Assembly (NCBI GenBank): GCA_965262315.1
Contig: CBDHFJ010000184.1
Span: 1 to 7,968, forward strand
Source: JBCCFK01 sp965262315
GTDB taxonomy: Bacteria; Actinomycetota; Acidimicrobiia; Acidimicrobiales; UBA8592
Length of the DNA: 7,968 bases
Direction of reading: 5' to 3'
Below the pieces are notes generated by a model that did no database searches, was not told where the DNA came from, and was given only the letters and a program-made list of their open reading frames with translations. Made by a program: the position numbers and the translations under genes. Of this stretch, positions 6,293 through 7,968 are shown in pieces; positions within the stretch are counted from its first letter, which is position 1; each line of letters starts with the position of its first letter.

Positions 6293-6657
6293 TCCTCGCG
6301 TCGACCGCCCGTGACCTCCACGTCGTGGTCGGGTGGTCGGTGATCTTCGCCAACGGCATCGCGGGGTTCTGGGCGCTCGCAGCCCACTACCGCCGGCCGT
6401 TCCAGCGCGCCGAGCTCTGGGGGCTGGTGATCGTGGCCCAGGCGCTGGTGACCGCCCAGGCCGTGATCGGGGTGGTGATCCAGTCCCAGGAGGACCTCGA
6501 GCCGCCCGATTTTCACCTGCTGTACGGCTTCACCATGCTCGCTGTGGTGATGATCCTCTACGGCTACCGGGCCCAGATCCCGCATCTGCGATACCTGCTC
6601 TACGCCGGAGGCAGCCTGTTCCTGATGGGGCTCGGTATCCGGGCGATGGTGATCTGA
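6289..6657 (+). CDS. Small four-helix membrane protein coupled to the heme monooxygenase
   Basis: I do not recognise a named family. The protein has 122 residues and appears to be almost entirely membrane-embedded, with four hydrophobic segments at about residues 9-31, 43-65, 75-93 and 100-121. Histidines stand at 11 (DLHVVVGW, start of helix 1), 33, 76 (FHLLYGF, start of helix 3) and 99. A His pair on helices 1 and 3 of a four-helix bundle recalls heme-binding half-domains of CtaA/COX15-type proteins. That is an inference from layout only. The ATG at 6289 overlaps the stop of the MhuD-like gene by four bases (ATGA), so translation is likely coupled and a role in heme or iron handling is possible. 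An upstream GTG-type start in the same frame (6247) was rejected for the overlap start. The stop lies at the foot of a strong hairpin. Confidence 0.8.
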   Translation: MILASTARDLHVVVGWSVIFANGIAGFWALAAHYRRPFQRAELWGLVIVAQALVTAQAVIGVVIQSQEDLEPPDFHLLYGFTMLAVVMILYGYRAQIPHLRYLLYAGGSLFLMGLGIRAMVI

Positions 6658-6690
6658 ACCTGTCGCGGTCCCAGAGACCGCGACAGGTTC
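6656..6690 (+). terminator. Strong hairpin at the end of the heme monooxygenase operon
   Basis: A perfect 15-bp stem (6656-6670 with 6676-6690) closes a 5-base loop CCAGA; its left arm begins inside the TGA stop codon (6655-6657). No T-run follows, which is common for GC-rich actinobacterial terminators. Its position between an operon end and the next promoter makes termination the best reading. Confidence 0.75.
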
Positions 6691-6693
6691 GAA

Positions 6694-6709
6694 ACCGACT
6701 CGGGTCGGT
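6694..6709 (+). repeat. Second small hairpin after the terminator
   Basis: ACCGAC (6694-6699) pairs with GTCGGT (6704-6709) across the loop TCGG. It follows the larger hairpin by three bases. It may help termination or act near the DinB-like promoter, whose -10-like box starts 13 bases further on. Confidence 0.45.
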
Positions 6710-6722
6710 CCTCGGGCCCAGC

Positions 6723-6728
6723 TAGCGT
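6723..6728 (+). promoter_or_regulatory. -10-like hexamer (TAGCGT) for the DinB-like gene
   Basis: TAGCGT ends 8 bases before the ATG at 6737, one or two bases further than at the other leaderless-looking genes. No Shine-Dalgarno site is seen. Confidence 0.38.
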
Positions 6729-6736
6729 CGTCGCTC

Positions 6737-7265
6737 ATGGTCGAAACCGACGACAGCCTTCCCATCATCATCTCGTCGGGACCCGAGCGCCCCATGCTCG
6801 AGCAGTTCCTGGACTACTTCCGCGTGGTGTTGCGCCGGAAGGCCGAGGGCATCTCCGACGCCGATCTGCATCAGCGCCATCGCCCCCTCGTCCCTCACGT
6901 TGGGTGGACTGCTGCGCCACATGACGGTCGTCGAGATCGGTTGGTTCCGCCAGACACTGCTGGGGGAGGATCCGCCTGAGCCGTGGGCCAGCGCCCCATG
7001 GGACGACGACTACGACTGGGAGATGACCTCGGCGCCGACGGTGCCCACCGCGCAGATCTTCGCCGACTACGACGCCGCGATCGCTCGGAGTCGCGAGGCT
7101 GCTGCCGGCATCGCGTCGCTCGACGAGCTCGCCGCCGGCACACGCGGCAACGGCGAGACCGTCGATCTCCGATGGATCACGATCCACATGATCGAGGAAT
7201 ACGCCCGCCACTGCGGGCATGCCGATTTCATCCGTGAGGCGATCGACGGGGTGACCGGCGACTGA
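6737..7265 (+). CDS. DinB-like (DUF664-type) protein, with an apparent frameshift
   Basis: A four-helix-bundle protein of the DinB/YfiT-like superfamily. Members bind a metal ion through histidines, and many are thought to be thiol-dependent transferases; the substrate here is unknown. The first frame gives MLEQFLDYFRVVLRRKAEGI and SDADLHQ (to residue 46). The second frame continues APSSLTLGGLLRHMTVVEIG, then WFRQ, and ends with ITIHMIEEYARHCGHAD before FIREAIDG. The joined protein has 175 or 176 residues, normal for the family. The conserved histidines RHM and HMIEEYARHCGH are present, so the metal site looks intact. The frame changes near 6875: one base too many, or two bases lost from a CGCG stretch. 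The stop overlaps the start of the acetyltransferase gene (TGATG), suggesting coupling. The ATG at 6737 fits both the family start and the upstream -10-like box. Confidence 0.85.
6872..6878 (+). other. Frameshift site in the DinB-like gene
   Basis: The frame reading SDADLHQ must change here to reach AIAPSSLTLGGLLRHM. Removing C6875 gives LHQAIAPSS. Restoring two bases would give LHQRAIAPSS, which is closer to the remembered family pattern RAVPPSS. The sequence alone does not decide between them. Confidence 0.78.
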
Positions 7266-7774
7266 TGCGCACCGAACGCCTGGAGGTGCGCGCGCCCGTC
7301 GAGGCCGACCGCGCCCGCATGGTGGAGCTCTGGTGTGACTCGGCGTTCACGGTCTTCTCCAACGGCGACCACACCGCGCAGTCGGCGAACGAGCGCTTCG
7401 ACCGCATGCTGGCGGTCGCGGCCGAGCTTCCGTACGGGAAGCAGCCGATCGTCGAATGCTCGTCCGGGGTCATCGTGGGCTACACGGGCATCGACTGGTT
7501 CGAGCTCGAGGGCGCCCGAGAGCTGGAGTTCGGCTGGCGGCTCGCCACCGAGGCCCGCGGGAAGGGATACGCCACCGAAGCGGCCATGGCGGTGCTCGAG
7601 ATCGCCCGTCGAGAGCTGGACCGCTGGCTCTTCTGCATGATCGACCCCGCCAACGCGCCGTCACACGGTGTGGCCCGCAAGGTCGGATTCGAGCCGTGGC
7701 GGCGGGTCGACATGGACGGTCCGGTCGATGTCCTGCGGATGGATCTGCGCGCCGCCGCGCCACCTACAGGTTGA
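7265..7774 (+). CDS. GNAT-family N-acetyltransferase (RimJ/RimL-like)
   Basis: Transfers an acetyl group from acetyl-CoA to an amine or a protein N-terminus. The protein has 169 residues, normal for the RimJ/RimL branch. It begins MRTERLEVRAPVEADRARMV, the usual start of this branch. The CoA pyrophosphate loop is WRLATEARGKGYATEA (91-106), with RGKGYA at 98-103. The later motif NAPSHGVARKVGF (130-142) is also typical. The acceptor is not predictable. The ATG shares one base with the stop of the DinB-like gene, so the two are probably one transcript. Its last 11 bases overlap the 3' end of the minus-strand Lrp/AsnC-domain gene. No signal peptide is seen. Confidence 0.92.
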   Translation: MRTERLEVRAPVEADRARMVELWCDSAFTVFSNGDHTAQSANERFDRMLAVAAELPYGKQPIVECSSGVIVGYTGIDWFELEGARELEFGWRLATEARGKGYATEAAMAVLEIARRELDRWLFCMIDPANAPSHGVARKVGFEPWRRVDMDGPVDVLRMDLRAAAPPTG

Positions 7775-7968
7775 TCACCGGGCAGGTCAGTGTGCGGGTG
7801 ATGCCGTCGACCATCTCGATCTGGCCCACGACCATGCGCCCGAGGTCGTCCATGGTGTCGGCTGAGGTCTTGACGATGATGTCGTAGGGGCCGGTCGCGA
7901 TGTCCGCGGTGACGACGCCGTCGATCTCGCGGATCCGGGACGCGACCTCACTGGCCTTTCCATCTCGA
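7764..7968 (-). CDS. Lrp/AsnC ligand-binding (RAM) domain protein, C-terminal part
   Basis: The 3' end of a gene whose start lies beyond the window. The 68 residues read by hand on the minus strand contain GKASEVASRIREIDGVVTAD, then ATGPYDIIVKTSADTMDDLG and the end GITRTLTCPVINL. This is the alpha/beta ligand-binding domain (RAM) of Lrp/AsnC regulators, which binds amino acids or similar small molecules and drives oligomer formation. The ending closely resembles short actinobacterial proteins that consist of this domain alone, about 75-80 residues, without a DNA-binding part. Only about 68 are visible, so a full-length regulator with an N-terminal HTH cannot be excluded. The stop (TAG, complement of 7764-7766) lies within the acetyltransferase gene on the other strand. 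Confidence 0.88.
   Translation of the reverse strand, partial: RDGKASEVASRIREIDGVVTADIATGPYDIIVKTSADTMDDLGRMVVGQIEMVDGITRTLTCPVINL

Noticed and set aside
6689..6751. An 11-base direct repeat, TCGAAACCGAC, at 6689-6699 and 6741-6751
   Set aside because: There are only two copies; one falls in a hairpin region and the other in the DinB-like coding start. There is no third copy or symmetric placement, so chance is sufficient.
1..7968. tRNA or rRNA genes, CRISPR arrays, insertion sequences, phage or defence genes
   Set aside because: I looked for cloverleaf ends, regularly spaced repeats, transposase motifs and terminal repeats on both strands and saw none; nearly all bases are explained by recognised genes.

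Overview
The window is high-GC coding DNA (roughly two thirds G+C by eye), packed with short genes that abut or overlap. It looks like an actinobacterium, probably from the Acidimicrobiia side. The evidence is the gene set: a bacterial PH-SHOCT membrane protein, a PF06262-type zincin, an MhuD-like heme monooxygenase, a DUF664-type DinB protein, an AMACR-type racemase and a short Lrp/AsnC ligand-domain protein. Several genes also lack a Shine-Dalgarno site and have a -10-like hexamer 6 to 8 bases before the start codon, as in leaderless actinobacterial transcripts. The taxonomic placement is inferred from remembered families, not from a search.

Layout from left to right. The 5' part of a UvrD/Rep-family helicase gene leaves the window on the minus strand (620 to 1). 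Divergent from it are a small zincin metallopeptidase (672-1016), a PH-SHOCT membrane protein (1061-1695) and an alpha/beta hydrolase that overlaps it by one base (1695-2579). A 108-base gap with nested inverted repeats precedes an RtcB-type RNA ligase (2688-3888). A 15-bp perfect inverted repeat that buries a ribosome binding site separates it from an alpha-methylacyl-CoA racemase (3958-5100). Next come a PIG-L/LmbE zinc deacetylase (5134-5919) and a coupled pair, an MhuD-like heme monooxygenase (5957-6292) and a four-helix membrane protein (6289-6657). A strong hairpin closes that pair. A DinB-like protein (6737-7265) and a GNAT acetyltransferase (7265-7774) form a second overlapping pair. 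The window ends in the 3' part of a minus-strand Lrp/AsnC ligand-domain gene, which overlaps the acetyltransferase tail to tail.

Most genes are housekeeping or general metabolism: DNA repair, RNA repair, branched-chain acyl-CoA epimerisation, deacetylation and heme breakdown. I see no mobile element, CRISPR array, tRNA, rRNA or defence island. The most striking fact is that three conserved genes (PH-SHOCT, rtcB, DinB) each change reading frame once in the middle, with intact family motifs on both sides. That points to sequence or assembly errors more than to gene decay. The most interesting biological signals are the inverted repeat over the racemase ribosome binding site, the repeated leaderless-promoter pattern, and the pairing of a heme monooxygenase with a histidine-bearing membrane protein. 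I did not find a convincing new multi-gene system.
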